Notes: generated by a model from the letters alone, not told the origin. Counted from the stretch's first letter, positions 16,316 through 25,791 are shown. The stretch: 64,000 nucleotides of DNA from Candidatus Heritagella gallinarum (GCA_904394685.1 CAJFNK010000039.1:60414-124413); one strand, 5' to 3'. Translations and numbers: made by a program.

Positions 16316-16972
16316 TTACGGCTTTTGGGAGTTCTGATCCGAAATTCGATAGCACAATGTCATCAGGCTGTCGTTTAAGTGAACGTTTTCCACAATCGCA
16401 TCGTGATATTTCATCGCAATGTCATAGTGGCTAAAGTTCCAGAAATTACGGATTCCCATGGCGTACAGTTGATCGGAAAGCCGTTCAACCGCCGCACGGG
16501 GGATACACAGAACCGCCATAACGGGCTGTGTTTCTTTGCAGAAGGATTCAAGCTCTGCGGTGTCACGAATGACAAGCCCGTTGAGGTTGGTTCCAATCTT
16601 CTTGGGGTCATTATCGAAAATTCCGGTAAGATGAAATCCCTGTGCTTCAAAAGACAAATGCGATGCAATAGCCTGCCCCAGGTTACCGGCACCGATCAGG
16701 ATACATTTGTAACCATTGGATACGCCCAGTATGTTCCCGATTTCATCACACAGCTGCTCAACAATATAGCCGTATCCCTGCTGGCCAAACCCGCCAAAAC
16801 AGTTCAGGTCCTGACGAATTTGCGAGGCGGTAAAGCCCATTTTTGCAGAAAGCTCTTTAGAAGAAATCCGGTTGATCCCTTTGTTTTTTAAATGGTTTAA
16901 AAAACGGTAATAACGGGGGAGCCGGCGTATGACCGACATCGATATATTTTCACGTTTTGCCATGTTTATCAT
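16316..16972 (-). CDS. rex: Redox-sensing repressor Rex
   Basis: Rex binds DNA when the NADH/NAD ratio is low and releases it when NADH is high. This 218-residue protein has the N-terminal winged helix (SVIRRLPRYYRFLNHL, RISSKELSAKMGFTASQIR), the glycine-rich FGGFGQQGYGY and a Rossmann NAD domain with IGAGNLGQA. The start at 16972 is 4 bases from AAAGGA; an ATG at 16963 is also possible. It lies 84 bases downstream of icd on the same strand, and a Rex-type site overlaps the icd promoter. Confidence 0.95.
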   Translation of the reverse strand: MINMAKRENISMSVIRRLPRYYRFLNHLKNKGINRISSKELSAKMGFTASQIRQDLNCFGGFGQQGYGYIVEQLCDEIGNILGVSNGYKCILIGAGNLGQAIASHLSFEAQGFHLTGIFDNDPKKIGTNLNGLVIRDTAELESFCKETQPVMAVLCIPRAAVERLSDQLYAMGIRNFWNFSHYDIAMKYHDAIVENVHLNDSLMTLCYRISDQNSQKP

Positions 16973-17056
16973 ACCATCCTTTAACAGCCCAAGGCGTGAG
17001 ATGGCCAGTCACCAACGTTGGGGGCATGTCATGTAATGTATGTAGTTTCGTTAGAA

Positions 17057-18274
17057 TTACAGGAGCTTGCAAAGACGCTCGTTGATTGCGTGCAGGAAGG
17101 CTTCGGTGTCCACCGTCTGCTTGTTCTCCAGCGTGGAGAGCGCAGCCAGATCGCCGGTCATCACGCCGTCCTCAATCGTCTGAATCGTGGCTTTCTCCAG
17201 CTTGTCTGCAAACTCGCAGAGTTCAGCGGAGTTGTCCAGTTCGCCACGCTTACGCAGAGCGCCGGTCCAAGCGAACAGGGTCGCCACCGAGTTGGTAGAG
17301 GTCTTTTCACCCTTCAGGTGACGGTAGTAGTGGCGCTGCACCGTTCCGTGGGCAGCTTCATATTCATAGATACCGTCGGGGGAAACCAGAACAGAGGTCA
17401 TCATGGCCAGGCTGCCAAATGCGGTTGCCACCATATCGCTCATTACGTCGCCGTCGTAGTTCTTGCAGGCCCAGATATAACCGCCCTCAGAACGAACCAC
17501 ACGGGCAACAGCGTCGTCAATCAGGGTGTAGAAATATTCGATACCGGCCTTTTCAAATTTCTCTTTGTATTCAGCAGCAAAAATATCATTGAAGATATCC
17601 TTGAAACGATGATCGTATTTTTTAGAAATGGTATCTTTGGTTGCAAACCACAGGTCTTCTTTGCGGTCCAGCGCAAAATTGAAGCAGGCTCTGGCAAAGC
17701 TGGAAATGCTGTCATCCAGATTGTGCATTCCTTCGATAATGCCATCTGTTTTGAACTCATGGATGGTCTGACGCTCCACAGAGCCGTCTGCTTTGGTAAC
17801 CACCAGCTCTGCTTTGGCGCCGGCGGGAACCTGCATTTCCACATCACGATACACGTCGCCATAGGCATGACGGGCAATGGTGATGGGCTTTTTCCAGCTG
17901 GGGATAAAAGGAGTGATGCCTTTTACAATGATCGGAGTACGGAAAACAGTTCCGTCCAAAAGGGCACGGATGGTACCATTGGGGGATTTCCACATTTCCG
18001 TCAGGTTGTATTCCTTCACACGGTCTGCGTTAGGGGTGATGGTAGCGCATTTTACAGCAACACCATATTTTTTGGTAGCCATTGCAGAGTCAACCGTAAC
18101 CTGATCTTTGGTGGCTTCACGATGTTCCAATCCCAGATCATAATACTCGGTGTTCAGATCGATGTAGGGGGTGAGCAGGATATCCTTAATCATCTTCCAG
18201 ATGATACGGGTCATCTCGTCGCCATCCATTTCAACCAGGGGGGTAGGCATTTGAATCTTCTTAAAATTCTCCAT
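17057..18274 (-). CDS. icd: NADP-dependent isocitrate dehydrogenase, eukaryote-like (type II)
   Basis: Oxidatively decarboxylates isocitrate to 2-oxoglutarate with NADP. The 405-residue sequence starts with [18 protein letters not shown] and includes [17 protein letters not shown] and [13 protein letters not shown], the homodimeric IDH type common to eukaryotes and some bacteria rather than the E. coli type. Later blocks ([31 protein letters not shown]) carry metal and cofactor contacts. AAAGGAGG precedes the ATG. It would supply 2-oxoglutarate for the glutamate pathway encoded further right. Confidence 0.96.
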   Translation of the reverse strand: MENFKKIQMPTPLVEMDGDEMTRIIWKMIKDILLTPYIDLNTEYYDLGLEHREATKDQVTVDSAMATKKYGVAVKCATITPNADRVKEYNLTEMWKSPNGTIRALLDGTVFRTPIIVKGITPFIPSWKKPITIARHAYGDVYRDVEMQVPAGAKAELVVTKADGSVERQTIHEFKTDGIIEGMHNLDDSISSFARACFNFALDRKEDLWFATKDTISKKYDHRFKDIFNDIFAAEYKEKFEKAGIEYFYTLIDDAVARVVRSEGGYIWACKNYDGDVMSDMVATAFGSLAMMTSVLVSPDGIYEYEAAHGTVQRHYYRHLKGEKTSTNSVATLFAWTGALRKRGELDNSAELCEFADKLEKATIQTIEDGVMTGDLAALSTLENKQTVDTEAFLHAINERLCKLL

Positions 18275-18399
18275 GGGAAAGAACCTCCTTTAAATCACGG
18301 GCAATTTGAAAAGCGGTGAATCCAGGTTTCCAATGTCCGATATTTGTCTGGCATTGCCAGTTATTATAATATGAAAACACTCATATCACACTATTGTTT

Positions 18400-18428
18400 A
18401 TTATGGCGTATTCGAGGACAGTTGTCAA
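18400..18428 (-). promoter_or_regulatory. Promoter of icd
   Basis: Minus-strand TTGACA (18428-18423), 17-base spacer, CATAAT (18405-18400). A leader of about 120 bases precedes icd. Confidence 0.75.
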
Positions 18429-18445
18429 TGTTATAAGAATAACAA
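18428..18445 (-). promoter_or_regulatory. Rex operator candidate at the icd promoter
   Basis: TTGTTATTCTTATAACAT on the minus strand matches the 18-bp Rex site form TTGTTA-N6-TAACAA at 11 of 12 defined positions. It touches the -35 box, sharing its first T, so bound Rex would compete with RNA polymerase. Confidence 0.62.
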
Positions 18446-18541
18446 ATACTTATTTTTTTGATTTTTTCAGGAAAATTTCTTGGAAAATATCACAACAAAC
18501 GAGATTATGTCACCAAGCAGACAGAACCGGATTTGTTAGAT

Positions 18542-19480
18542 TTAGATAATTGCAGCCTGTTTGAGCGCAAAAACCCACAAAAAGACAGTGAGAATCGAAA
18601 ACAGCGTTCCAAATACAACCAGCTGACCAGCCAGTGGAGCATCCCCGTCCATTTGTTGCGCCATTGTATAGGAGGATACGGCGGTAGGAGAAGCAAGCAT
18701 AGCCATAACAACTGCCATTTGCGGCCCTTGAATTCCAATCAGTGCAGCGATGGGGAGAAACAGGGCAGGCATGAGTACCAGCTTTCCCAAAAGACCAATG
18801 GTGAGTTGCCGCCGGTACTTGCGGGTGTCTGAAAAATGAAAGGAAGCCCCCAACACAACAAAGGCCAGAGGAGTGGCAACAGCAGAAAGATCTGCTACTG
18901 CTTTTTCGCAGGAATAAGGCAAGCGCAGCCCGGTGAACAGAAACAAAAGCCCGATAGCCGATGCAATTACCAGCGGGTTCGTTATGATCCCCCGCAGGAT
19001 TTTTATAGGCTGGATGTTTCCGCCTCGAAAAATTTCGAGTACAATTACGGAGAGAATATTGAACATGGGAACCACCACAGCAATCACCAGAGATGCAATC
19101 CCGGCTGCCTGCTGACCAAAGAGCGAAACCGTTACCGGCAGGCCAAACAACACAAAATTGCTGCGGAACATGGCCTGAATCATCACGCCACGGCGGGAGT
19201 TTTCCTTTTCGGTAGCCAAAACCAGAACAAAACTGAGTATGACCATCGCCAATACTGCGATGATAGAAAAGGTCAATAATAATGGGTCAAAGCTATTTTC
19301 CAGCGAGGTGGTATAAATGTTATAAAACAGTAGTAGGGGGAGAAAACAGCGAAAAACCATCCGGTTCATCTGTTTTTCGGTTATTTCTGCAATCATCCCA
19401 AGCCGTTTCAAAAGCACTCCTACCAAAAGCATCAAAAAAAGCGGTGCAACAACCCGGATTGCCACAAGAAGGTTTTCCAT
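18542..19480 (-). CDS. AEC-family (auxin efflux carrier-like) permease
   Basis: 312 residues, ten predicted membrane helices in two groups of five separated by a loop, as in the AEC/BART transporters. Bacterial members move malate, malonate or other organic acids. Recognisable parts are APLFLMLLVGVLLKRLGM at the start, FRSNFVLFGLPVTVSLFG and MAMLASPTAVSSYTMAQQM near the end. Substrate cannot be read. AAAGGATGGGG precedes the ATG. A weak promoter (TTGCAA, 18 bases, TATTAT) lies at 19548-19519. No hairpin terminator is seen before the icd control region. Confidence 0.85.
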   Translation of the reverse strand: MENLLVAIRVVAPLFLMLLVGVLLKRLGMIAEITEKQMNRMVFRCFLPLLLFYNIYTTSLENSFDPLLLTFSIIAVLAMVILSFVLVLATEKENSRRGVMIQAMFRSNFVLFGLPVTVSLFGQQAAGIASLVIAVVVPMFNILSVIVLEIFRGGNIQPIKILRGIITNPLVIASAIGLLFLFTGLRLPYSCEKAVADLSAVATPLAFVVLGASFHFSDTRKYRRQLTIGLLGKLVLMPALFLPIAALIGIQGPQMAVVMAMLASPTAVSSYTMAQQMDGDAPLAGQLVVFGTLFSILTVFLWVFALKQAAII

Positions 19481-19615
19481 ATGATCCCCATCCTTTTTAG
19501 TGATAATATAGCACTATGATAATAACATAAGTTTCTTTTGGATTGCAATGGCCGGCGAATTTTTATAGATCCAGGCAGGATAAAAAAGAATATGAAAAAA
19601 ATTGGAAAATAGGGC

Positions 19616-19643
19616 TTGACTTTTTCAATTGATATGATATAAT
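19616..19643 (+). promoter_or_regulatory. Promoter of tRNA-Gln
   Basis: TTGACT (19616-19621) and TATAAT (19638-19643) with a 16-base spacer, 39 bases before the mature tRNA. Confidence 0.78.
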
Positions 19644-19682
19644 AAATCCCGCTGACAAGTTACAGCACAAACAAATCAATAT

Positions 19683-19756
19683 TGCGGTATTGTGTAATGG
19701 TAGCACGGCAGACTCTGACTCTGTTTGTCTGGGTTCAAATCCTAGTACCGCAGCCA
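19683..19756 (+). tRNA. tRNA-Gln (anticodon CTG)
   Basis: TGCGGTA pairs with TACCGCA in the acceptor stem. The D arm is GTG/CAC, the anticodon arm GCAGA/TCTGT closes loop CTCTGAC (anticodon CTG), and the T arm CTGGG/CCTAG closes TTCAAAT. The discriminator is G and CCA is encoded. This window also encodes a glutaminyl-tRNA synthetase that would charge it. Confidence 0.93.
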
Positions 19757-19757
19757 G

Positions 19758-19782
19758 GCCTCGGAGAATCCGAGGCTTTTTT
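19758..19782 (+). terminator. Terminator after tRNA-Gln
   Basis: GCCTCGG/CCGAGGC stem with a 5-base loop and T6, two bases after the encoded CCA. Confidence 0.88.
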
Positions 19783-19924
19783 CATTTTCTGACCCGTTTT
19801 CAAAGAATCGGTCTTTTGACCCGAAGGGTGGAAAAGTTCATATTGATTTGTTATAATGAACTATTATGCGCCGGCGGCAGGAAGTAGCCGGTGTGAACTA
19901 CAAACACAGGAGGAAATCAAATCT

Positions 19925-20698
19925 ATGGCAACTGTAACCTTACTGGCTTGTACACCTGCCCCGGAAAAGATTGTTGCATCATCTGCAAAGCTTTGCTATT
20001 CCCCGGCAGATATCGGAACCCTGATGGAGGGACTGACGGAAGAAAAAACAGCGTCGTTTGTCGAAATGCTGGCGGAGATCGGACACGAAAGCCCGATTGA
20101 GCATGCGGTGTTTACCTTTGGAATCGAGGGGGTGTCCCGCTCTTTGTTGGCACAGATTACCCGTCACCGTATCGCTTCTTATAGTGTCCAAAGCCAGCGG
20201 TATGTCCGAGAGGCGTCGTTTGAATATGTAGTGCCGCCTGAGATCGAGAAGATTCCCGAAGCAAAGGCGGAGTTTTTGCGGGCAATGGAAGAAGACCAGG
20301 CACATTATGAGTCGTTGACCGCAACCTTAAAAGCAGCGCATAAAGAGCGCTTGCTGGCAGAAGGAAAGCCCGAAAAGACTGCTGACCGGCTGGCAGAAAA
20401 GCAGGCCATCGAGGATGCCCGTTTTGTACTGCCTAACGCCTGTGCCACCAAAATGATCTGCACCTTTAATGCCCGCTCGCTGCTGAATTTCTTTTCACAC
20501 CGCTGCTGCAACCGGGCACAGTGGGAGATTCGGGAAGTAGCAGAACAGATGCTGGCATTGGTGAAAGAGCAGGCTCCACATCTGTTTGCCTATGCTGGGC
20601 CGCCCTGCTTGAGAGGCGCCTGCCCGGAAGGAAAAATGTCGTGTGGTAAAATGATCGAGGTGCGCCGGAAGTATGGCGTGGAGGTTGGAAACGTATGA
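19925..20698 (+). CDS. thyX: FAD-dependent thymidylate synthase ThyX
   Basis: Makes dTMP from dUMP with methylene-tetrahydrofolate and reduced FAD. The ThyX motif RHRIASYSVQSQRY is intact. Residues for FAD and dUMP binding lie around FNARSLLNFFSHRCCNRAQWEIRE-like sequence (about 180-205). The 257-residue form starts at ATG 19925 behind AGGAGG. The frame stays open further upstream but has no better start. It overlaps tmk by ATGA, giving a dTMP-to-dTDP unit. Confidence 0.95.
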   Translation: MATVTLLACTPAPEKIVASSAKLCYSPADIGTLMEGLTEEKTASFVEMLAEIGHESPIEHAVFTFGIEGVSRSLLAQITRHRIASYSVQSQRYVREASFEYVVPPEIEKIPEAKAEFLRAMEEDQAHYESLTATLKAAHKERLLAEGKPEKTADRLAEKQAIEDARFVLPNACATKMICTFNARSLLNFFSHRCCNRAQWEIREVAEQMLALVKEQAPHLFAYAGPPCLRGACPEGKMSCGKMIEVRRKYGVEVGNV

Positions 20699-21384
20699 GC
20701 CTGATTGTAATGGAAGGGTTGGATGGAAGCGGAAAGGGCACCCAAACCGGGCTGTTATATCAGTTTTTACAGGAAAAATGCGCTGCCCGGAGAATCTCCT
20801 TTCCAAATTATGAATCACCGTCTTCCTCTCTGGTAAAAATGTATTTACAAGGGGAGTTCGGTTCACGTCCGGAAGACGTGAACGCCTATGCCGCCTCGTC
20901 CTTTTATGCGGTTGACCGATATGCGTCTTATCAGAAGGACTGGCGTACCGATTATGAAAACGGCGTGTTGTTCCTTGCCGACCGCTATGCTACTTCGAAT
21001 ATCGTCTATCAGCTTACCAAGCTGCCACAGCAGGAGTGGGAGAGCTATATCCGTTGGATGGAAGATTTTGAGTATGAGAAGCTGCGGCTTCCTAGACCGG
21101 ATCTGGTGATCTATCTGGACATGCCCACCGAGGTTTCCCAGCAGCTTCTGACCGGACGGTATCACGGGGACGAGAGCAAGAAGGACATCCACGAGAGAAA
21201 TCTGGCATTTTTGGCACAATGCCGCAAAAGCGCTCTGTTTGCGGCGCAGCTGCTGGGCTGGAAAGTCATCCCATGCGCTGAAAATGGAACGCCCCTTTCA
21301 ATCGAAAAAATACAGGAAATGATTCAACAAACCGTAACGGAGGCATTTGATGCTGAAATTTTACACACCCACCATTCAGGATAA
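20695..21384 (+). CDS. tmk: Thymidylate kinase
   Basis: Phosphorylates dTMP to dTDP. The P-loop is EGLDGSGKGTQTGLL, the DR motif region is ADRYATSNIVYQ and the lid follows as TGRYHGDESKKDIHE. The length, 229 residues, is usual. Translation is coupled to thyX. The 3' end overlaps the next gene by 35 bases. Confidence 0.95.
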   Translation: MSLIVMEGLDGSGKGTQTGLLYQFLQEKCAARRISFPNYESPSSSLVKMYLQGEFGSRPEDVNAYAASSFYAVDRYASYQKDWRTDYENGVLFLADRYATSNIVYQLTKLPQQEWESYIRWMEDFEYEKLRLPRPDLVIYLDMPTEVSQQLLTGRYHGDESKKDIHERNLAFLAQCRKSALFAAQLLGWKVIPCAENGTPLSIEKIQEMIQQTVTEAFDAEILHTHHSG

Positions 21385-22237
21385 AACGTGGATTCAACCT
21401 ATTTTAACAGCCGCCGGCGGCTTGGGGAGTGAAGACGCCTTTGGCACGCTGTTTATTTGGAGCGGAAGCTACCACACCCGTGTTTGCCGCTGGGAAAACC
21501 TGCTTCTCACCTCCTATGGTGCGGCGGCAGTCACCTATGGATTCCCGGTAGGGGCAAAGACACAGCAGCAGCTTCTGGGAGCACTGGAGGCTCTCCGTCA
21601 GGACGCACGGGAGCATGGACGGCCCTTGAAGCTGTGGGGAATGACACAACAGGAGTGTGAACAGCTGGAACAGGTGATGCCCGGATTCTTTCAGTTTAGC
21701 TCTACTCCGAATGATAGCGACTATCTTTATGCTTCGCAGGACCTCGCAACGCTGGCAGGACGCAAATACCACAGCAAGCGGAATCATATCGCCCGTTTTC
21801 GCCGCCAATACAGCTATACTTATGAAAAAGTGACACCCGAAAATCTGGCAGACTGTGAAGAAGTGGCACGTCAGTGGTGTCAGGCGCATGGCTGCGGGGG
21901 AGAGCTGAAAGATGAGAACTGTGCTATCGTGAGGACGCTGCGCCACTATCAGGAGCTGGGTTTTTGCGGCGGCCTGATTCGCATCGAAGGAAAACCGGTG
22001 GCGTTTACTGCGGGGGAGGAAATCAATCCGACTGCATTTGATATCCATTTTGAAAAAGCGCTGGATGGTTATGATGGGCTGTACACCCTTATCAATCAGG
22101 AGTTTGCCGCCCATGAGCTTACCGGATATCAGTGGATTAACCGGGAAGAAGATATGGGGATTGAGGGGCTGAGAAAAGCGAAAAACTCCTATTATCCGGC
22201 GCTGGTTCTGGAAAAATTCACCGCAATTGGGGGGTGA
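21350..22237 (+). CDS. DUF2156-type protein (acyl/aminoacyl-transferase-like)
   Basis: 295 residues resembling the DUF2156 domain, the catalytic part of lysyl-phosphatidylglycerol synthases and related soluble proteins. Visible blocks are the N-terminal DAFGTLFIWSGSY, the KYHSKRNHIARFRRQY loop and the closing QWINREEDMGIEGLRKAKNS. There are no membrane helices, so the flippase part of MprF is missing. The start is ATG 21350 behind ACGGAGGC inside the end of tmk. Substrate is unknown. Confidence 0.8.
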   Translation: MLKFYTPTIQDKTWIQPILTAAGGLGSEDAFGTLFIWSGSYHTRVCRWENLLLTSYGAAAVTYGFPVGAKTQQQLLGALEALRQDAREHGRPLKLWGMTQQECEQLEQVMPGFFQFSSTPNDSDYLYASQDLATLAGRKYHSKRNHIARFRRQYSYTYEKVTPENLADCEEVARQWCQAHGCGGELKDENCAIVRTLRHYQELGFCGGLIRIEGKPVAFTAGEEINPTAFDIHFEKALDGYDGLYTLINQEFAAHELTGYQWINREEDMGIEGLRKAKNSYYPALVLEKFTAIGG

Positions 22238-23106
22238 GCCGATTGGCAGAGGCCAGGATGGTTTTGGGAAAGTACGACATGGTTTCGGAGCTGTCGTCGC
22301 TTTGGCAGCAGGTATTTGGCGATGGGGAGCGGGAAGTTTCCTTTTTCTTTCGCAATGCCTGGAAACCGGAGAATACATTGGCAGTAACAGAGAATGGCCG
22401 GGTCGTGTCGGCGCTGCATCTGCTTCCGTGCAGAATCAATCTGCCGGGCGGTTCGGTTCAGGCACACTATCTCTATGCGGCGGCTACCCTGCCGGATTTT
22501 CGTGGCAGAGGCTATATGCGGGGACTGCTGGAACAGGCCGCCCGCTATGGAGCGCAGCGTGGCGATTGGGCTTCTGTCCTGCTTCCGGGAGAGCCTTCTC
22601 TCTATGACTATTATCACAAACATGGCTATCGCACGGTGTTTGGCGTGCGATACTGCCGTGTTGAGCGGGAAGAACTTCCTGTTGTACCGGTGGAAAAAGG
22701 GCAGTGTGTGCTGACCGGTTGGGATTGTGCTGTGATTCGCAACCGCTGTCTGCTGCCGATAAAGGGTTCAGTTCTTTGGGAGCCTTTGGCAGTACAGTTT
22801 GCGATCAACGCTCAAAAGCATTGGGGGAAAAGAATGGTATCATCGCCCCGTGGGTATTGTCTGTTTCAGGAAGATGGGCTGGTACAGGAGCTGATGGCAC
22901 AACCGGGAGAGGAAATGGCGCTTTTGGCAAAAGCTGCCCGTTTGATGACGAGTGAGAGCCTGCGGGTGCGCCTTCCGGCAAAAAGCCCACTTTTGCCCGG
23001 ACGGGGAGAGATCGAGCCGTTTGGAATGATGCGCCCCCTTCGGGCGGGGATTGCCAAAGGGTTTCCGTCGGATGGAAGCCCTTATCTGGGGTTGACGATG
23101 GAATAA
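22234..23106 (+). CDS. GNAT-family acetyltransferase
   Basis: 290 residues. The acetyl-CoA binding segment AATLPDFRGRGYMRGLLEQA lies near residues 85-105, in the N-terminal half, and the protein continues with a C-terminal domain, as in Eis-like GNATs. The GTG start overlaps the previous stop as GTGA; in-frame ATG 22258 is an alternative. Substrate is unknown. Confidence 0.78.
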   Translation: MSRLAEARMVLGKYDMVSELSSLWQQVFGDGEREVSFFFRNAWKPENTLAVTENGRVVSALHLLPCRINLPGGSVQAHYLYAAATLPDFRGRGYMRGLLEQAARYGAQRGDWASVLLPGEPSLYDYYHKHGYRTVFGVRYCRVEREELPVVPVEKGQCVLTGWDCAVIRNRCLLPIKGSVLWEPLAVQFAINAQKHWGKRMVSSPRGYCLFQEDGLVQELMAQPGEEMALLAKAARLMTSESLRVRLPAKSPLLPGRGEIEPFGMMRPLRAGIAKGFPSDGSPYLGLTME

Positions 23107-23166
23107 TTTACCGAAATTTTAAGAATTCTGTTTGTTGTTCCCATATACAAAGTGGGAAAAATCCGA

Positions 23167-23172
23167 TATAAT
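23167..23172 (+). promoter_or_regulatory. Probable -10 box before the DJ-1 family gene
   Basis: A consensus TATAAT, preceded by no clear -35 hexamer, lies 68 bases before the start codon at 23240, after the acetyltransferase gene ends. Confidence 0.4.
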
Positions 23173-23239
23173 AAAAAAATAGCGAAAAGTCCGAACACCC
23201 ATCAGGTGTTTTGTAAAATGGAAGGATGGTGCAGGATTT

Positions 23240-23779
23240 ATGATTTATCTGTTTTTGGCAAACGGGTTTGAAGAAGTCGAAGCACTGGGAACGCTGGATG
23301 TTCTCCGCCGTGCCGAATTGGAAGTAAAGACAGTGGGCGTCGGCTCCAAAACCATTACCGGTTCTCACCATGTCACAGTAACGGCAGATATGGAGCAGTC
23401 CGAGGTTTTGACAGACAATATGGAAATGGTGATTTTGCCCGGCGGTATGCCCGGTACCCTGAATCTGGAGAATTCTCCGATTGTAACCGCCTGCATCCGT
23501 TATTGCGCCGAAAACGGCCTGCCCATCGCAGCAATCTGTGCAGCGCCCTCGATTTTGGGACATATGGGTCTGCTCAAGGGGAAAAAGGCTTTGTGCTTCC
23601 CCGGATTTGAGCAGGAACTGGAAGGCGCTGAACTGGCAGAGGGGCTTGTATGTCGTGACGGCTTGTTGATAACCGGAAAAGGGCCGGGAGCGGCGCTGGA
23701 ATTCGGGTTTGAAATCGTGCGGATGCTGGTGGATGACGAAACCGCCCAGCGGTTAAGGATGTCGATGCAATGCCCGTAA
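23240..23779 (+). CDS. DJ-1/PfpI-family protein
   Basis: 179 residues with the DJ-1 fold. The nucleophile cysteine sits in the elbow IAAICAAPSILGHMG and the conserved glutamate in FEEVEALGTLDVLRR; LPGGMPGTLNL and LITGKGPGAALEFGFEIV are family blocks closest to YajL/ThiJ. Members act as glyoxalases, deglycases or chaperones; the specific activity cannot be told. The stop lies 10 bases inside the next gene. Confidence 0.9.
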   Translation: MIYLFLANGFEEVEALGTLDVLRRAELEVKTVGVGSKTITGSHHVTVTADMEQSEVLTDNMEMVILPGGMPGTLNLENSPIVTACIRYCAENGLPIAAICAAPSILGHMGLLKGKKALCFPGFEQELEGAELAEGLVCRDGLLITGKGPGAALEFGFEIVRMLVDDETAQRLRMSMQCP

Positions 23780-24384
23780 AAAATATTAAAGAAATCAAAA
23801 TGCAGCTGCGAGCCCGTTACCGTAACATCCGGGAAACGATGGCGCCGGATGAAAAAGAGCGTCAGGATGCCGAAATTGCCCGGCGGGTGTGGGGGATGCG
23901 TGAATATCAAAAAGCGCAAGTGCTGTTTACCTATGTGAGTAAGCCTATCGAGGTAAACACCATGCCGTTGATTCAAAAGGCGCTGGAGCAGGGGAAAGAG
24001 GTTGTGGTGCCCCGCTGCGTTCCGGGGACATTTGACATGGAGTTTTACCGGATTACATCGGAGGACGACCTTGAAAAAGGCAGCTTTGGGGTGTTGGAGC
24101 CGGTTCCGGAGCACTGCGCTCTGGTCACGGATTTTTCGTCGGGCTTCTGTATCGTGCCGGGGCTTTGCTTTGATTCCCACGGTTTTCGTCTGGGATATGG
24201 AAAAGGCTATTATGACCGTTTCCTGTCGTCATTTTCAGGATATACGGCAGGCATTTGTTACAGCAGCTGTACCCAGTGGAATCTTCCCCACGGGTATTAT
24301 GACCGTCCGGTGGATGTGTTGATTACCGAGCGGTATTACAGGCGGATTCATCGGGAACCTGAAACCGGAAAAAAGAAAGATTGA
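23770..24384 (+). CDS. 5-formyltetrahydrofolate cyclo-ligase family protein
   Basis: 204 residues. Converts 5-formyl-THF to 5,10-methenyl-THF with ATP. The N-terminal ARYRNIRETMAPDE and the phosphate loop GLCFDSHGFRLGYGKGYYDRFL are diagnostic. It overlaps the DJ-1 gene and provides folate-cycle function related to the upstream thyX. Confidence 0.92.
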   Translation: MPVKNIKEIKMQLRARYRNIRETMAPDEKERQDAEIARRVWGMREYQKAQVLFTYVSKPIEVNTMPLIQKALEQGKEVVVPRCVPGTFDMEFYRITSEDDLEKGSFGVLEPVPEHCALVTDFSSGFCIVPGLCFDSHGFRLGYGKGYYDRFLSSFSGYTAGICYSSCTQWNLPHGYYDRPVDVLITERYYRRIHREPETGKKKD

Positions 24385-24444
24385 TTTTTCGGTTTCGGAT
24401 AAAAACCAATGTCTTTACTGCCGCAACTCAGGAGGTTTCTGTTC

Positions 24445-25785
24445 GTGGACAACAATCAATTTGACAATCAGGAAAGAAAAGGAGCAGGCAGACCCGGCTC
24501 TTCGCCGGAACCTGCCAGAAAGTCCGGGACTTTCCAACTGCATATTCCAGAGGAAGCGCTTCGGTTTGGAGATGAAGATCCTAATTCGCTCCAGAGCTTT
24601 AGCGAGCCGGCTCCTCAGGAACAGGGTGCTTCTCCAAAAGTGTCTGCCGCCGTGGAGAAGCAGGAGAAATTGTTCCGCAAAAAAGAGAAGAAGGAAGCCA
24701 AAGTCCGTGAGAAGATCAAAGGCAGAAAAAACCGTGGGCTTTTTCGCTGTGTGTGGTTTGCCATGGTGATTCTCACCTCGGTTGCGCTGGCCCGTTATCT
24801 TTCGGTAGGGGTTGACGACATGCTGGCAATTTCCCGTTCGAGCGGGACGGCGACAGTGGAACTCAAAAAGGGAGATTCCATTCAGACGGTTGCGAAAACC
24901 CTGGAAAAAAGCGGAGTGATCAATAATTCCTTTTTCTTCACTCTGTATTGTAATGTGACCGGTGCAGACAGCGGCTTTGGCGAAGGCAGCTTTGCCATCG
25001 ATACCAATATGGATTACGAAGCAATCGTGAACTTCCTGCAATCCAACAGCAATCAGGCGGAAGTTGTGACGATTACCTTCCCCGAAGGCATAAATCTGCT
25101 GGAAATTGCAGAGAAGCTGGAAGAAAACGGGGTTTGTACAGCCCAAGAAGTGATCGAGGCCGCCAACTCCTCTGATTATGATAACTACAACTTTGTGAAT
25201 GATATCAAGAATGCAGACGAGCGGTATTATAAACTGGAAGGATATCTGTTCCCCGATACCTATGATTTCTATAAAGGGGAAGACCCGAAAGTGGCGCTGG
25301 GTAAGATGATTAACAACTGTCAGAATCGCTTCTCAAAAGAGATGCGGGAAACGGTTGAGAAAAGCGGCTATACCATCGACCAGATCCTGACGCTGGCTTC
25401 TATCGTGCAGGCAGAAGCAACGGATGAAAAGGATATGCGGATGATCGCCGGTATTTTGATGAACCGTCTTGACAGCGGTTCTTCTCAGGATATTTATCGC
25501 CTGCAATGCGACTCTACCACTTATTATCCCTATCGTAAGCAAGCGGATGTGCCAGAAGCGGAAAGAGAAACGTTTAAGAGCCGTTATGACACCTATACCA
25601 TTGAGGGACTTCCACCCGGACCGATTTGCAGCCCCGGACTGGATGCCATCAAGGCGGTTCTGGAGCCATCCCCTGAATCAGAAGGCGTATATTATTTCTG
25701 CCATGATGAAGATGGAAAGGCTTATTATGCTTCCAGCTGGTCACAACACCAGAGCAATCTGGCAGAAGCTGGTTTGCTTGATTAA
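24445..25785 (+). CDS. mltG: Endolytic murein transglycosylase MltG (YceG-like)
   Basis: Cuts nascent peptidoglycan strands at the membrane. 446 residues from GTG 24445 behind AGGAGG. Order: a charged cytoplasmic region (1 to about 98) longer than in most homologues, one membrane helix (about 100-122), a LysM-like segment VELKKGDSIQTVAKTLEKSG, and the catalytic domain with Glu in TLASIVQAEATDEKDMRMIAG and YNTY-like YDTYTIEGLPPGPICSPG. The C-terminus HQSNLAEAGLLD is typical in position. Confidence 0.94.
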   Translation: MDNNQFDNQERKGAGRPGSSPEPARKSGTFQLHIPEEALRFGDEDPNSLQSFSEPAPQEQGASPKVSAAVEKQEKLFRKKEKKEAKVREKIKGRKNRGLFRCVWFAMVILTSVALARYLSVGVDDMLAISRSSGTATVELKKGDSIQTVAKTLEKSGVINNSFFFTLYCNVTGADSGFGEGSFAIDTNMDYEAIVNFLQSNSNQAEVVTITFPEGINLLEIAEKLEENGVCTAQEVIEAANSSDYDNYNFVNDIKNADERYYKLEGYLFPDTYDFYKGEDPKVALGKMINNCQNRFSKEMRETVEKSGYTIDQILTLASIVQAEATDEKDMRMIAGILMNRLDSGSSQDIYRLQCDSTTYYPYRKQADVPEAERETFKSRYDTYTIEGLPPGPICSPGLDAIKAVLEPSPESEGVYYFCHDEDGKAYYASSWSQHQSNLAEAGLLD

Positions 25786-25791
25786 TTTATT

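Noticed and set aside
17018..18319. 433-codon open frame on the plus strand
   Set aside because: Antisense to icd, whose protein sequence is unambiguous.
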